A stretch of DNA of 64,000 nt, from the NCBI GenBank assembly GCA_021234155.1, contig JAJEKV010000537.1:62001-126000 (forward strand). The letters are read 5' to 3'. A program made the position numbers and the translations under genes. The notes beneath the pieces were generated by a model. That model searched no databases. It saw only the letters and a program-made list of their open reading frames with translations, and was not told the origin of the DNA. Origin of the DNA: Isoetes taiwanensis (Eukaryota; Streptophyta; Lycopodiopsida; Isoetales; Isoetaceae). Within the stretch, counting starts at the first letter, position 1; each line of letters opens with the position of its first letter. Of this stretch, positions 11,945-22,835 are shown piece by piece.

Positions 11945-13575
11945 AGTTGGTTTGTAGCGCTGATGGCGTGCATGTGCTTCCCTATTGGTTTATTATTTGA
12001 GTGCTCCATCTTTGTCGATATTGGTAAAGGCTGGAGGTACCTCGGATACACTGTACGAGCTTAGCGAAGTTGCATATGGTTTTTTCTTAAACTTAGGAGG
12101 CATGATAACCTCGATTTCATCGTCCAGTTTCTGCTTTCTCTTATGCATAGGATACCTTTGCTGCGTGTCCCTTTCTTCCAATTCCAAGGAATCGTTGAGA
12201 AACTTTCTAGGTCTTATTGTTTTTCGAATATCGAATTTGTTTTGGTGTTACCAAATTCCTGCTTAAGAGAAAGTGTGTTATCCTCAGCATACTTGCTGGT
12301 CATCTTGACCATGGTTTCCCGAACCTTCAAGTAGCCAATATAGGCTACTGCTCCAGCCCGCATACCCTCCGAATTCATCAATTTATGAAACTGATAAAAC
12401 CGGTACCTGGAAGACTTGTTGGGCCAGATTTTGTCAGTACTATTCATTATGTACCATACTGCCTGGTCATACCAGGTGATAGTGTCTTTGCAATTATTGA
12501 CTCGTTCCTGCCATACCTGTCGCAGCACTTGAAAAAAGGACAAAAAGTGCGCCAGATTTTCCTTGCATACAGATCATGTCTGCCCTCACTTGTCTTAGCC
12601 ATGTGGCCTTTTTGTCCGATATACATGCCATTATTCCGGTTACATTTTTTACCAAAGAACTGCGTGGTAAATGGCATGTTCAACACAATCCTATCAATTC
12701 TTTTGGTGAAGGTATCAGCATCCTTTAAGGATTGTTTTATTTCTTCCTCTGTAATCTTTGCACAAGCTTATGAAGGTGGTGCTATTGCTAGGGGCTTTTC
12801 CACCGAGATTATGTGTGTTCCAAAACCCTTGGTCACATTTGACACCTTGTAATTCTGCCAATCTTGCCGACAGTATGGGAAAATGATAACAATTGTAGAG
12901 AGTAAGCCTTTTGATATCATAGTTTTCGGATCGTCTGAACTTCACAGCCAATTACGGTTCCAATTCCTTAGTTGGCTCAAGTTCCAAAACTTAGTTCGCT
13001 CCTCTTGAACTGACATACTTATGTTGAATAGGCAATTATTCATTATCACATTACCTCTGGCTTCTTTTTGGGTTGTGTCACCTTTTTGGGTTTGTTGATG
13101 GGTGGATACATGACATTAAGACCATTTGCTTTCTGAATAGCAGTTACCCCTTTGACAAATGTAAGGATATCCTTGGCCTCATTAAGCTCAGCCTCATAGT
13201 AATTTCTTTGGCGACATGTTTGTAAACCTAAATCCACAATACTCATGCATGTAGGTATATCATTTTGAGTCTTGTTAATCCACGGAGACGGATCGAACAT
13301 ATTGTTCATTCCCAAGAAGGTAACTTCTGAGAAATGTCTCCATCTTCAAAGGCCAGCTTCCTTTTTGATGAAATACTTGTGCATTTCAGGTTTGATGATG
13401 CAACCAATCATTAGTTGCCCTGACCTTGTTGGGGGGCGGATCAGGTGTCTTTGCCATAGCCAAAGCTTGCAATATCAGGTACCAATCGGGGAGCATCCAT
13501 AAGAAGGCATTTGTAAAACTACCAAATCGAGGGGTTTAATGGTTCCTCCTCATTGATAGTATGTAAAGCTTCCTA
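11945..13575 (-). pseudogene. Family 1 ~540-residue exon, copy 2 (broken)
   Basis: Collinear with the intact exon at 19.01-20.65 kb but interrupted by small differences. Pieces include NMPFTTQFFGKKCNRNNG near 12.65 kb, KLMNSEGMRAGAVAYIGYLK near 12.35 kb and GMNNMFD near 13.3 kb. The splice-acceptor-like TATAG before GAAGCTTTACATAC is kept near 13.57 kb. Confidence 0.7.
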
Positions 13576-15116
13576 TAAAGACCATCGGAATATAAGTATC
13601 ATATACTTAAAAAATTGGATAAAGCCACGGACCTCATGCCCTTATTACAGATAATCAATTCATAAGCAGAATGTTTGCTATCAGTAATGCAAAAGGCTGC
13701 AAACTCCACTTTACATGTCATCTTTTTACACCTATGAACTGGACATGGTCCTTAAAATCCACAATGGTTCTACCATTGTTCTGAAATTAGAAATTATATA
13801 TTCGTTTCCCTTTTCGGTTCCCAGAACCTACTCCGAGATATCCATCCATACCATCACGGCATGTCAGGATTTATCAGATCTTGACCAAAGTCAAGAGAAT
13901 CCTAAGGACCAGTCCAGTTCCATTTTTAGTTAACCATTATTTCTATATCACATTCTATGTCCAAGACTTAAACAAGCAAAATTTTATCCCAAAAATTTGG
14001 ACGAGCCACAGTATATCGTGTGTTTCCATAAAATTCCAAATGCATATGCATCATTTCCTAGGCAACATTTTAGCTATGCCTATTGTACCATTTACCCTTT
14101 ACTATTGTTCCTTTTTAATTAACCATTTTTATCTCATATTCAATGTTCCAGATTGGAGCAGTTAGACCACTAAAATTTTATGCCAAACTAGAGCAAGGCC
14201 CTGGATACTAGGTGTCTCCATAAATCTCCTTTAAAAATTCAAAAAGCATATGCATCATTTCTAATGCAGTATACCATATAGCCCTTTTCCCCATGCATAG
14301 AATAAAGCATTTATGAATTCCCAATTATGGTGAACCCATTTCCAGAAATATTCCCAGTATTTATGCCATTTGTGATTATCCTACATACATCCCGAACTTT
14401 TCAGTTTCTTTTTATGTGCTTCACACCATATATCGTATGCTAAATATTCAGGAAAACAAGATTCTATGTCTTTGCGAATCCTGCAATCAGATCCATCTAT
14501 TTGAAGAGCATTCTATAATGCTACATGAATAAGCATACAATTACTATCAAGGATTCAATTACTGTATTATCAAACCAGCATATGCAAATGATAGACCTTC
14601 CATTAATCGATTATGTTCATGATAAATCACATTCAAAAACTTGCGTTATGGAATAAACCCATCATTTCTTGTCGAACATTCTGGAGCATATCCATTCATG
14701 TAATATATGCTAATGTCACACGTTTGAGAAACACTTACCAATATAGCGAAGCATATACTACTATTTTAAAAAAAAGGAAACAAATATCTCGTCACCCAAA
14801 ATGGCCACAATTGCAAGGCCCTTTGTGAAATCGATTCCCCATTCAAAACGAATTTGGAGGAGTTAGGCGGGTTACTGCGGTGAAACCATAGCAAATTAGC
14901 CTTAATCAGGGTAACAAACTAAGCCACTAGCAGGTAAGCTATCGTCTATACTCGGCTCTTCGCCCTTCACCAAATTAAAGACTGAAAAACCACTATTAAA
15001 CCGTTTTGATAATCGGTATGTGCTAAAAGTTGGCCCGAACTTTATAGCCATACAAACACTTTAATTTTACTTAACTACAAGGTTTAGAACAGCAGAAGAA
15101 GCCTGCTGAACCTGGT

Positions 15117-15758
15117 TTAACGCGATTGGATCGCTTTCATCCGGATCCAGCTCATAAGCTTGATTAAAATCCACTTGCTTTCGGCAAACCGGAGAATCAG
15201 CAATCTTTGGTAATCTCGGGGTTGGCCCTCTCCACCGCTAGTAGATTCTATTCCCAAGTTGCCCTTAAAGAAATTAGGTGAGCCGATTTTGCACGCCTTG
15301 GCACGGGTTTTGCCAATTAGATTAAATCTATGCACAATCTTTTCCAGGAACACCTTGCCTGGTTGAGCAATGTTTTCCCCTTCTGCTTTACATAGCGCCT
15401 TCAGATCCAGCCCGGCCTTATCAATCAAATCTAGCAATTTAGCTCTTGTAAAACCCCGGTTCTGTGTTCCATCCGGCCTCGGCATGGCCGGGGCAGCGTA
15501 TGTAAAGATGTGGCAAAGTAGAAAGAAATGGGTGTTCCCCTTGCCTATAAAGCCCCGACCAGTTCCAATCCTATGGAAGTTTCCCGAAAACATTCTAAAT
15601 AGAGCCCATATTTTTCTGTTATACCTTTTCCGCTGGCATGGTTCCTCCAGCCAGTTCGTTGCATGATGCCATTCACGGCAACATCCTATCCCTTGGATTG
15701 CTCTCATAACTGTTAGAGGCCTAATCGGAGCGCCTCCAGCGATCTTGCTATAACGCAT
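15117..15758 (-). pseudogene. Family 1 5' ORF, copy 2 (213 codons, open)
   Basis: This frame stays open and matches the 225-codon ORF of copy 3 over nearly its whole length. Shared blocks include GGAPIRPLTVMRAIQGIGCC, RKIWALFRMFSGNFHRIGTG and DKAGLDLKALCKAEGENIAQ. The C-terminal part differs (it ends ESKWILIKLMSWIRMKAIQSR, apparently frameshifted), so its last ~40 residues are probably not the native ones. It starts at an in-frame ATG (MRYSKIAGG). Confidence 0.65.
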
Positions 15759-16206
15759 GCATTAGGTCTTCAAAGCAAACCCTAGACTAATAGTACTCAC
15801 CCGATTATCGTGTATGTGTTCATCCACTTATTTGTTAATTCCTTACAAATAAACGTATTTTGTCATACTACCAAATTATCCATTGTTAGTAATTTCGGCC
15901 AGTACCTATGGCCATGTTTTCAATACCATAAAAATTGCACCATGCCCTTAGCACGGTCCTTTTGCATGTTAATTTTCTTTGGGTAGCAGTTCATGTTGCA
16001 GACCTTGAAAACCTGGTGCTCCTGCTTCATGGTCTTAAAGGGTCCTGTATTCCAATGTTAATTGCACTATTGTCAACATTTGTAAAATGCCTTACCTTTC
16101 AGGTGTGTATCTGCTGTTTATGGTTCAAACACCTAGTAGTTAGTCTCCGTTACTTAATCCTGTTATCTTAAGCTGTAAGACAAGGATCAAAACAAATTTC
16201 GTTTGG

Positions 16207-16207
<1 letters not shown>

Positions 16208-16241
<34 letters not shown>

Positions 16242-16244
16242 CAA
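16208..16244. repeat. (TA)n between copies 2 and 3
   Basis: A short run of TA repeats with one G interruption is the only sequence between the 5' end of copy 2 and the 3' end of copy 3. Tandem copies joined through the target repeat would be expected if a new copy inserts into the (TA)n next to an older one. Confidence 0.85.
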
Positions 16245-16393
16245 GTAAGCCCTACCTCCTTCCGGAAGGCAAGAGCTGGTCAAAATGTAGTAAAGGGGTG
16301 GGAGGGTCCCTATACTACATAGAGACCCTCCCTGCCCACTAAGCTTATTCATAGATGTCACTAGTGCAAATATCTATCACTGATCATGATCGA

Positions 16394-16972
16394 TCATTGA
16401 GTTTTAAGGACTCGAATAACAGCTGATAAGTCGAATTTCAAACCAGGGTAATTACCTATCTCCAGTGTTCTGTAGACAGCCCGTTCAATATCCATTTTCT
16501 TGAAGCCTTTTTTAATGAATGCTTGCATTAGCCTATACAAGTCCTCGGCGGTACCTGCGGGGGGTTGGTGTAATGCGTAAAGGTGCGGCATCACTGCTTG
16601 AGATGATTATATTTACGGCCCAATGATAAGGATGCGCAAGCATCGGCATGCACATACTTAGATATATGGAATGACAATTTCTCAGGTTTGTCATAATGAT
16701 ATGTTTGGAAAATTCCATGATACGGGTCCATGATGACAATGGTCATATTGAGGAAGTTGGCCCTCCTTCTCTGCTTTCGGTCCGGTGTAATTTCCCCAAT
16801 ACTCAGTTTCATCCTCAATCTTTAGGTAGTTCAGATTGTAAATTGTGCCTAATAAACTGTCATCAGCTTGAAGCCCAAGAGCTTTTCTAATGTAGGCATT
16901 ATTGACACTCAGTATGTCATCCATATACCGGGCTGGTGTGTCGAAGAAAGGCAGACTGACCTCATTGTACAT
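16394..16972 (-). pseudogene. Reverse transcriptase C-terminal part, copy 3 (frameshifted)
   Basis: Continuation of the RT, split over several frames. It has ARYMDDILSVNN (YMDD at 16,916-16,927, catalytic motif C), GTIYNLNYLKIEDETEYWGN, an FLNMTIVIMDPYHGIFQTYH and HISKYVHAD block, and a final frame DLYRLMQAFIKKGFKKMDIE ending at a stop at 16,394. No GIY-YIG, zinc finger or other domain follows the RT. Copy 2 has the same region mostly in one frame, so at least some shifts here are private and may be sequencing errors. Confidence 0.8.
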
Positions 16973-16981
16973 GCCAACACA

Positions 16982-18511
16982 TTACCAACACGAGAATAAA
17001 TTGCGCTCAAACCATGCGGTACAAATTGCACAAAGGCGGATTTCTTTGGAGAATCCCATGGGGATTCCTTTAGCCTGCCTCCATATCCTGTTGCCCATCT
17101 GTAAGAAGCAGTTTTGCAACAACCAGGAATTCATACTTACAAAAGCATTTTCATTGATGCAAACCCAATTATTACTTTCTGGTTTTTTGTGCCTCCATGT
17201 GACTTTAACTTGGCTGTTACTCCCAACTTTATACCACAGGTTATTGTTGGAGTATTTCTTATTTTGATACTTCCAAACACAAGAAATTATACTTTCCATC
17301 ACCCTACATATGCCGTCTTGCCCCTCGAGAGGGATATTCTCATAGCATTTGGTGACATCTGCCACAAACACATCCGTGATCCTTTGGGGTAGATTACATG
17401 CCACATCATATATGGAATTAATTATCCATGAAGCTCTAATCTTGTGCTTTTGGAACAGATTAATTTTAGCCAGCTTTTCTTCACAAATATTTGGCCATAA
17501 GTCACATAGATTGTTCAAGCAGGCTGCAACCAAGGATGCCAGTTGTGAAAAGATAGATTCATGCGCGCTAGTGATCCACCTGTAACTATTCTTGTGGGCT
17601 TTGAAGATGCCCAGCATATAGGGTAACTCCAATGTTTCCAAGGTCCAGTCATGTAGATAAGGTTGTATTTCCAGACTGATTTTATTTATCAACTCAAGCG
17701 GGCTGATTTCAATTGCATGGAAGTCACTACTATTTAGCCTGAGCAGGGCTTCATCCCTAATATGCTTCGGGCATATAAAAGAAGGATTATTAGCCGCCTT
17801 ATCGATTCCAGAAATGTAGAAATTTGTTACCAGCCAGTTTATGTTGCTTATTACTGTAACATCATTGATTGGAAATTTCTTTTGAACGTTTTTTCCTTTA
17901 ATATGCTTCTGGGCTAAGGAACAAGCCTTTCTCAACATTTCCTTTTTACACTCAGCAATAATCTGTTTATCAATATCATATGTATTGTGCTGGTGCACTG
18001 TAAAAAATTGCTCAATTGCCTTACTGATCTCAATTCTGAACTGCAGGCTGGTGAAAGGTCTGTCTGGTATGTGGTTGAGACCAATACCCAACCAACCCTT
18101 GAGGGCTTTGCTGTGGACCAGTTTTAGACTAGTTGTTCTAATGTGGCCAATCTCAGCACAGACATATTCCTTGAGAGATGGATTTGCGCAAGGGCATGGG
18201 GCTTCATAATCCTGAGCAAAAACCAATTTAGGTTTATACAGCATGCTTTTGAGGTTGGCATTGAATTTCCATCCGAAAATGGTATCCGACCACATTTTAT
18301 CTCCTGCCTCACCTAGATAGGTGATGAGCACATCCCTAAAGGCCTGCTTGAACCTAATCTTCTCCACACTTTTGGAGAAGAAATTGACATGTACAAATTT
18401 ACTTTTCTCATTTTCCTTAACTGTTACCAGTCTCCATTTGTTTTCAGCATCTTTGAGCAAGATCCTTTTTTTACTCTGTAAATTTAACATTTCAAAGCTT
18501 ACAGTTAACAT
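16982..18511 (-). CDS. Penelope/TERT-like reverse transcriptase, N-terminal part
   Basis: A 509-codon frame; the true exon probably starts at SKKRILLKD after ACAG at 18,476. Upstream of the RT core is a CPC...C segment (residues 106-118) and GHIRTTSLKLVHSKALKGWL followed by GLNHIP. RT motifs follow: LPYMLGIFKAHKNSYRWIT (296-314, finger motifs 1/2), VADVTKCYENIP (383-394, motif A with catalytic D385) and KGIPMG (481-486, motif B) with AICTAWFE after it. DV..CY..IP and GIPMG are typical of Penelope-like RTs and resemble TERT. It would copy element RNA at a DNA target. The frame breaks after FERNLF, just before the YMDD box, which is found at 16.92 kb in the next frame. Confidence 0.85.
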   Translation of the reverse strand: MLTVSFEMLNLQSKKRILLKDAENKWRLVTVKENEKSKFVHVNFFSKSVEKIRFKQAFRDVLITYLGEAGDKMWSDTIFGWKFNANLKSMLYKPKLVFAQDYEAPCPCANPSLKEYVCAEIGHIRTTSLKLVHSKALKGWLGIGLNHIPDRPFTSLQFRIEISKAIEQFFTVHQHNTYDIDKQIIAECKKEMLRKACSLAQKHIKGKNVQKKFPINDVTVISNINWLVTNFYISGIDKAANNPSFICPKHIRDEALLRLNSSDFHAIEISPLELINKISLEIQPYLHDWTLETLELPYMLGIFKAHKNSYRWITSAHESIFSQLASLVAACLNNLCDLWPNICEEKLAKINLFQKHKIRASWIINSIYDVACNLPQRITDVFVADVTKCYENIPLEGQDGICRVMESIISCVWKYQNKKYSNNNLWYKVGSNSQVKVTWRHKKPESNNWVCINENAFVSMNSWLLQNCFLQMGNRIWRQAKGIPMGFSKEIRLCAICTAWFERNLFSCW

Positions 18512-19018
18512 GAGTTACTTGCTTGATGGACAAATTGAAACAATCTTACCACCCCCATTTATTTTTTTAAAAAAAAACTACCAGAATTTGATCTGCAGGA
18601 TACGGGCGTTGCCCTTGTATTTTTCTTTTAGGCTTAAAAGCCATTCTGATCTTGGCATAATAGCCGTAACCCTTTTGGTTTAATAACCTTAGGGAACTTC
18701 TGGAGGTCCAATGTTTTTATGGCATAATAGCCATAAAAATTTAGGCAACTCTGCCATACTCATGGCTCTCCTGGCTTAATTGGCAGGTAGTCATTTCTTA
18801 GCCACCAAAAGGTTTTCAACGGTTATCCTGTTAGGCCTATGACATTACATCCTAGGTTTTAATGACAGAAATTCCTATTATGCCGTTTCGGCCGAACAAA
18901 CTTAATTCATTCCCCAAAATGAGGATACATTAATATTTATGCCAGAAATCAAGTCAATGATTTAAAACCCAAAGTATAGGTTTAGAGAAATAATAAGTAC
19001 CTCGATTCATATCAAAAC
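18476..19018 (-). other. Probable intron between central and RT exons
   Basis: Between the central exon (donor-like AAG|GTTTTG at about 19,018) and the RT exon (acceptor-like TTTACAG|AG, exon start 18,475) there are about 540 bases with no long minus-strand frame. There are poly-T runs near the acceptor side. Exact ends are inferred from splice consensus only. Confidence 0.5.
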
Positions 19019-20650
19019 CTTAGGGTAGTTGGTTTGACCGCAGTGGCCCGTGCATGTGCTTCCCCTATTGGTTTATTGACTGAGTGCTCCATGCTGTCGA
19101 TATTGGTAAGGCTGGAGGTACCTCCAGATACACCTGTACCAGAGCTTGAAGTTGCATATGGTTTTTTCTTAAACTTAGGAGGCATGATAACCTCGATTTC
19201 ATCGTCCAGTTTCTGCTTTCTCTTATGCATAGGATACCTTTGCTGCGTGTCCCTTTCTTCCAATTCCAAGGAATCGTTGAGAAACTTTCTAGGTCTTATT
19301 GTTTTTTCCAGAATATCAGCTGTTTTGGTGTTACCAAATTCCTGCTTAAGAGAAAGTGTGTTATCCTCAGCATACTTGCTGGTCATCTTGACCATGGTTT
19401 CCCGAACCTTCAAGTAGCCAATATAGGCTACTGCTCCAGCCCGCATACCCTCCGAATTCATCAATTTATGAAACTGATAAAACCGGTACCTGGAAGACTT
19501 GTTGGGCCAGATTTTGTCAGTACTATTCATTATGTACCATACTGCCTGGTCATACCAGGTGATAGTGTCTTTGCAATTATTGACTCCGTTCCTGCCATAC
19601 CTGTCGCAGCAGCACTTGAAAAAAGGACAAAAAGTGCGCCAGATTTTCCTTGCATACAGATCATGTCTGCCCTCACTTGTCTTAGCCATGTGGCCTTTTT
19701 GTCCGATATACATGCCATTATTCCGGTTACATTTTTTACCAAAGAACTGCGTGGTAAATGGCATGTTCAACACAATCCTATCAATTCTTTTGGTGAAGGT
19801 ATCAGCATCCTTTAAGGATTGTTTTATTTCTTCCTCTGTAATGCTGCACAAGCTTATGAGAACGCTGGTGCTAACCGGGGCCAGCACCCCGAGATTATGT
19901 GTGTTCCAAAACCCTTGGTCACATTTGACACCTTGTAATTCTGCCAATCTTGCCGACAGTATGGGAAAATGATAACAATTGTAGAGAGTAAGCCTTTTGA
20001 TATCATAGTTTTCCAGATCGTCCTGAACTTCCTGTAATTCTGGTTCCAATTCCTTAGTTGGCTCAAGTTCCAAAACTTCGTTCTGCTCCTCTTCAGACAG
20101 CATACTTATGTTGAATAGGCAATTATTCATTATCACATTCTGCTCTGGCTTCTTTTTGGGTTGTGTCACCTTTTTGGGTTTGTTGATGGGTGGATACATG
20201 ACATTAAGACCATTTGCTTTCTGAATAGCAGTTACCCCTTTGACAAATGTAAGGATATCCTTGGCCTCATTAAGCTCAGCCTCATAATGTGCTGCTGGCA
20301 GCATGTTGTAAACCTCGTCCACAATACTCATGCATGTAGGTATATCATTTTCAGTCTTGTTAATCCTGGAGACCAGATCGAACATATTGTTCATTCCCAA
20401 GAAGGTAACTACAGAAATGTCTCCATCTTCAAGGCCAGCTTCCTTTTTGATGAAATACTTGTGCATTTCAGGTTTGATGATGCAACCAATCATTAGTTGC
20501 ACAGCCTTGTTGGGGGGCCAGATCCGTGTGCTGCCATAGCCAAAGCTTGCAATATCCGTGTACCAATCAGGAGCATCCATAAGAGGCAGCTGTAAAACTA
20601 CCAAATCAGGGTTTAATGGTTCCTCCTCATTGATAGTATGTAAAGCTTCC
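19012..20650 (-). CDS. Family 1 central exon, ~545 residues, unknown function
   Basis: An open frame from a splice-acceptor-like TTTTATAG at 20,651, or from the first Met (MVVLQLPLMD) at 20,604. In order it has a W-containing start (APDWYTDIASFGYG), a Pro/Lys segment around residue 140, an acidic Glu-rich stretch around residue 180, a Cys/Arg/Trp-rich middle (KCNRNNGMYIGQKGHMAKTS, then FCPFFKCCCDRYGRNG) and a basic tail with HKRKQK and PPKFKKKP that could be a nuclear signal. An AAG|GTTTTG donor-like site lies just before the stop. GMYIGQ recalls the YIG half of GIY-YIG nucleases, but no GIY half is visible. The function is unknown. It always sits directly upstream of the RT exon. Confidence 0.65.
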
Positions 20651-20684
20651 TATAAAAGACCATCAGAATATAAGTATCATATAC

Positions 20685-20801
20685 TTAAAAAATTGGATAG
20701 AAGCCACCAGACCTCATGCCCTTATTACAGATAATCAATTCATAAGCAGAATGTTTGCTATCAGTAATGCAAAAGGCTGCAAACTCCACTTTACATGTCA
20801 T
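20685..20801 (-). CDS. Short conserved exon (MTCKVEF...)
   Basis: A 38-codon frame, MTCKVEFAAFCITDSKHSAY and onward to a stop, followed ~35 bases later by a splice-acceptor-like TTTTATAG before the next exon. The same stretch is conserved in copies 1 and 2 (ATG at 4,970 and 13,721). Family 2 has a similarly placed MTCVVKYVVGLFVG frame at 37.40 kb. A GAG|GTCTGG donor-like site lies inside the frame, so the true 3' boundary is uncertain and the join to the next exon is not resolved. Confidence 0.4.
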   Translation of the reverse strand: MTCKVEFAAFCITDSKHSAYELIICNKGMRSGGFYPIF

Positions 20802-22157
20802 CTTTTTACACCTATGAACTGGACATGGTCCTTAAAATCCACAATGGTTCTACCATTGTTCTGAAATTAGAAATTATATATTCGTTTCCCTTTTCGGTTC
20901 CCAGAACCTACTCCGAGATATCCATCCATACCATCACGGCATGTCAGGATTTATCAGATCTTGACCAAAGTCAAGAGAATCCTAAGGACCAGTCCAGTTC
21001 CATTTTTAGTTAACCATTATTTCTATATCACATTCTATGTCCAAGACTTAAACAAGCAAAATTTTATCCCAAAAACTGGACCAGAGCCCTGTATATCAGG
21101 TGTTTCCATAAAATTCCAAATGCATATGCATCATTTCCTAGGCAACATTTTAGCTATGCCTATTGTACCATTTACCCTTTACTATTGTTCCTTTTTAATT
21201 AACCATTTTTATCTCATATTCAATGTTCCAGATTGGAGCAGTTAGACCACTAAAATTTTATGCCAAACTAGAGCAAGGCCCTGGATACTAGGTGTCTCCA
21301 TAAATCTCCTTTAAAAATTCAAAAAGCATATGCATCATTTCTAATGCAGTATACCATATAGCCCTTTTCCCCATGCATAGAATAAAGCATTTATGAATTC
21401 CCAATTATGGTGAACCCATTTCCAGAAATATTCCCAGTATTTATGCCATTTGTGATTATCCTACATACATCCCGAACTTTTCAGTTTCTTTTTATGTGCT
21501 TCACACCATATATCGTATGCTAAATATTCAGGAAAACAAGATTCTATGTCTTTGCGAATCCTGCAATCAGATCCATCTATTTGAAGAGCATTCTATAATG
21601 CTACATGAATAAACATACAATTACTATCAAGGATTCAATTACTGTATTATCAAACCAGCATATGCAAATGATAGACCTTCCATTAATCGATTATGTTCAT
21701 GATAAATCACATTCAAAAACTTGCAGTATGGAATAAACCCATCATTTCTTGTCTGAACATTCCTGGAGCATATCCATTCATGTAATATATGCTAATGTCA
21801 CACGTTTGAGAAACACTTACCCTGTATAGCAGAAAGCATATACTACTATTTTGCAAAAAAGGAAACAAATATCTCGTCACCCAAAATGGCCACAATTGCA
21901 AGGCCCTTTGTAGAAGTCAGATTCCCCATTCAAAACGAATTTGGAGGAGTTAGACGGGTTACCTGCAGTGAAACCATAGCAAATTAGCCTTAATCAGGGT
22001 AACAAACTAAGCCACTAGCAGGTAAGCTATCGTCTATACTCGGCTCTTCGCCCTTCACCAAATTAAAGACTGAAAAACCACTATTAAACCGTTTTGATAA
22101 TCAGCTGTGCTAAAAAGTTGAGAAACTGAACTTTATAGCCATACAAACACTTTAATT

Positions 22158-22835
22158 TTACTTAACTACAAGGTTTAGAACAGCAGAAGAAGCCTGCTGA
22201 ACCTGGTTTAACGCGATTGGATCGCTTTCATCCGGATCCAGCTCATAAGCTTGATTAAAATCCACTTGCTCAGCTTCAGGAGAATCAGCAATGCTGGTAA
22301 TCTCAGGGTTGGCCCTCTCCCTGCTAGTAGATTCTATTCCCAAGTTGCCCTTAAAGAAATTCGTGACAGTGCCTGCCTTGGCCTGGGTTTTGCCAATTAG
22401 ATTAAATCTATGCACAATCTTTTCCAGAAACACCTTGCCTGGTTGAGCAATGTTTTCCCCTTCTGCTTTACATAGCGCCTTCAGATCCAGCCCAGCCTTA
22501 TCAATCAAATCTAGCAATTTAGCTCTTGTAAAACCCCGGTTCTGTGTTCCATCCGGCCTCGGCATGACCGGCAGGAGCAGCAAGATGTGGCAAAGTAGAA
22601 AGAAATGGGTGTTCCCCTTGCCTATAAAGCCCCGACCAGTTCCAATCCTATGGAAGTTTCCCGAAAACATTCTAAATAGAGCCCATATTTTTCTGTTATA
22701 CCTTTTCCGCTGGCATGGTTCCTCCAGCCAGTTCGTTGCATGATGCCATTCACGGCAACATCCTATCCCTTGGATTGCTCTCATAACTGTTAGAGGCCTA
22801 ATCGGAGCGCCTCCAACGATCTTGCTATTCTGCAT
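22158..22835 (-). CDS. Family 1 5' ORF, 225 residues, unknown function
   Basis: First long frame of the element, starting at MQNSKIVGG. The N-terminal ~85 residues are basic and rich in Cys/His/Trp (GCCREWHHATNWLEEPCQRK), which could be metal- or nucleic-acid-binding but matches no motif I know. Residues ~105-165 (DKAGLDLKALCKAEGENIAQ, then FLEKIVHRFNLIGKTQAK) are conserved in family 2, where the match is AGIDLQALCKKEEEAFAQPS at 35.84 kb. That conservation supports real coding. The C-terminal part is acidic (ELDPDESDPIAL). It may continue by splicing into the exon at 20.8 kb. It is not a GIY-YIG endonuclease or a recognisable gag. Confidence 0.6.
   Translation of the reverse strand: MQNSKIVGGAPIRPLTVMRAIQGIGCCREWHHATNWLEEPCQRKRYNRKIWALFRMFSGNFHRIGTGRGFIGKGNTHFFLLCHILLLLPVMPRPDGTQNRGFTRAKLLDLIDKAGLDLKALCKAEGENIAQPGKVFLEKIVHRFNLIGKTQAKAGTVTNFFKGNLGIESTSRERANPEITSIADSPEAEQVDFNQAYELDPDESDPIALNQVQQASSAVLNLVVK

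Larger units (their letters stand above)
9182..16207 (-). mobile_element. Family 1 RT retroelement, copy 2 (full length)
   Basis: This full-length copy of about 7.03 kb is collinear with copy 3 from its 3' end (rc of TAAGCCCTACCTCC at 9,183) to its 5' end (ATTTCGTTTGGATAT near 16,205). It is followed directly by a (TA)n tract and then the 3' end of copy 3, so the two are head-to-tail. The long frames of copy 3 are fragmented here, mostly by changes at CAG/CTG sites. The last 425 bases at its 5' end are almost identical in all three copies. Confidence 0.9.

Noticed and set aside
16394-16600. A C-terminal GIY-YIG endonuclease after the RT
   Set aside because: The last frame ends with a thumb-like KKGFKKMDIE region and a stop; no GIY or YIG pattern follows before the element end.
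16982-18511. The RT as a true telomerase (TERT)
   Set aside because: Motif A and B resemble TERT, but GIPMG and YMDD fit Penelope-like RTs better, no T motif was seen, and it lies in tandem mobile copies with no telomere repeat nearby.
22450-22743. Plus-strand open frames opposite the family 1 exons (also at 15.37-15.67, 17.0-20.0 and 12.2-12.85 kb)
   Set aside because: They are antisense shadows. Conserved RT motifs and cross-family similarity are on the minus strand only.
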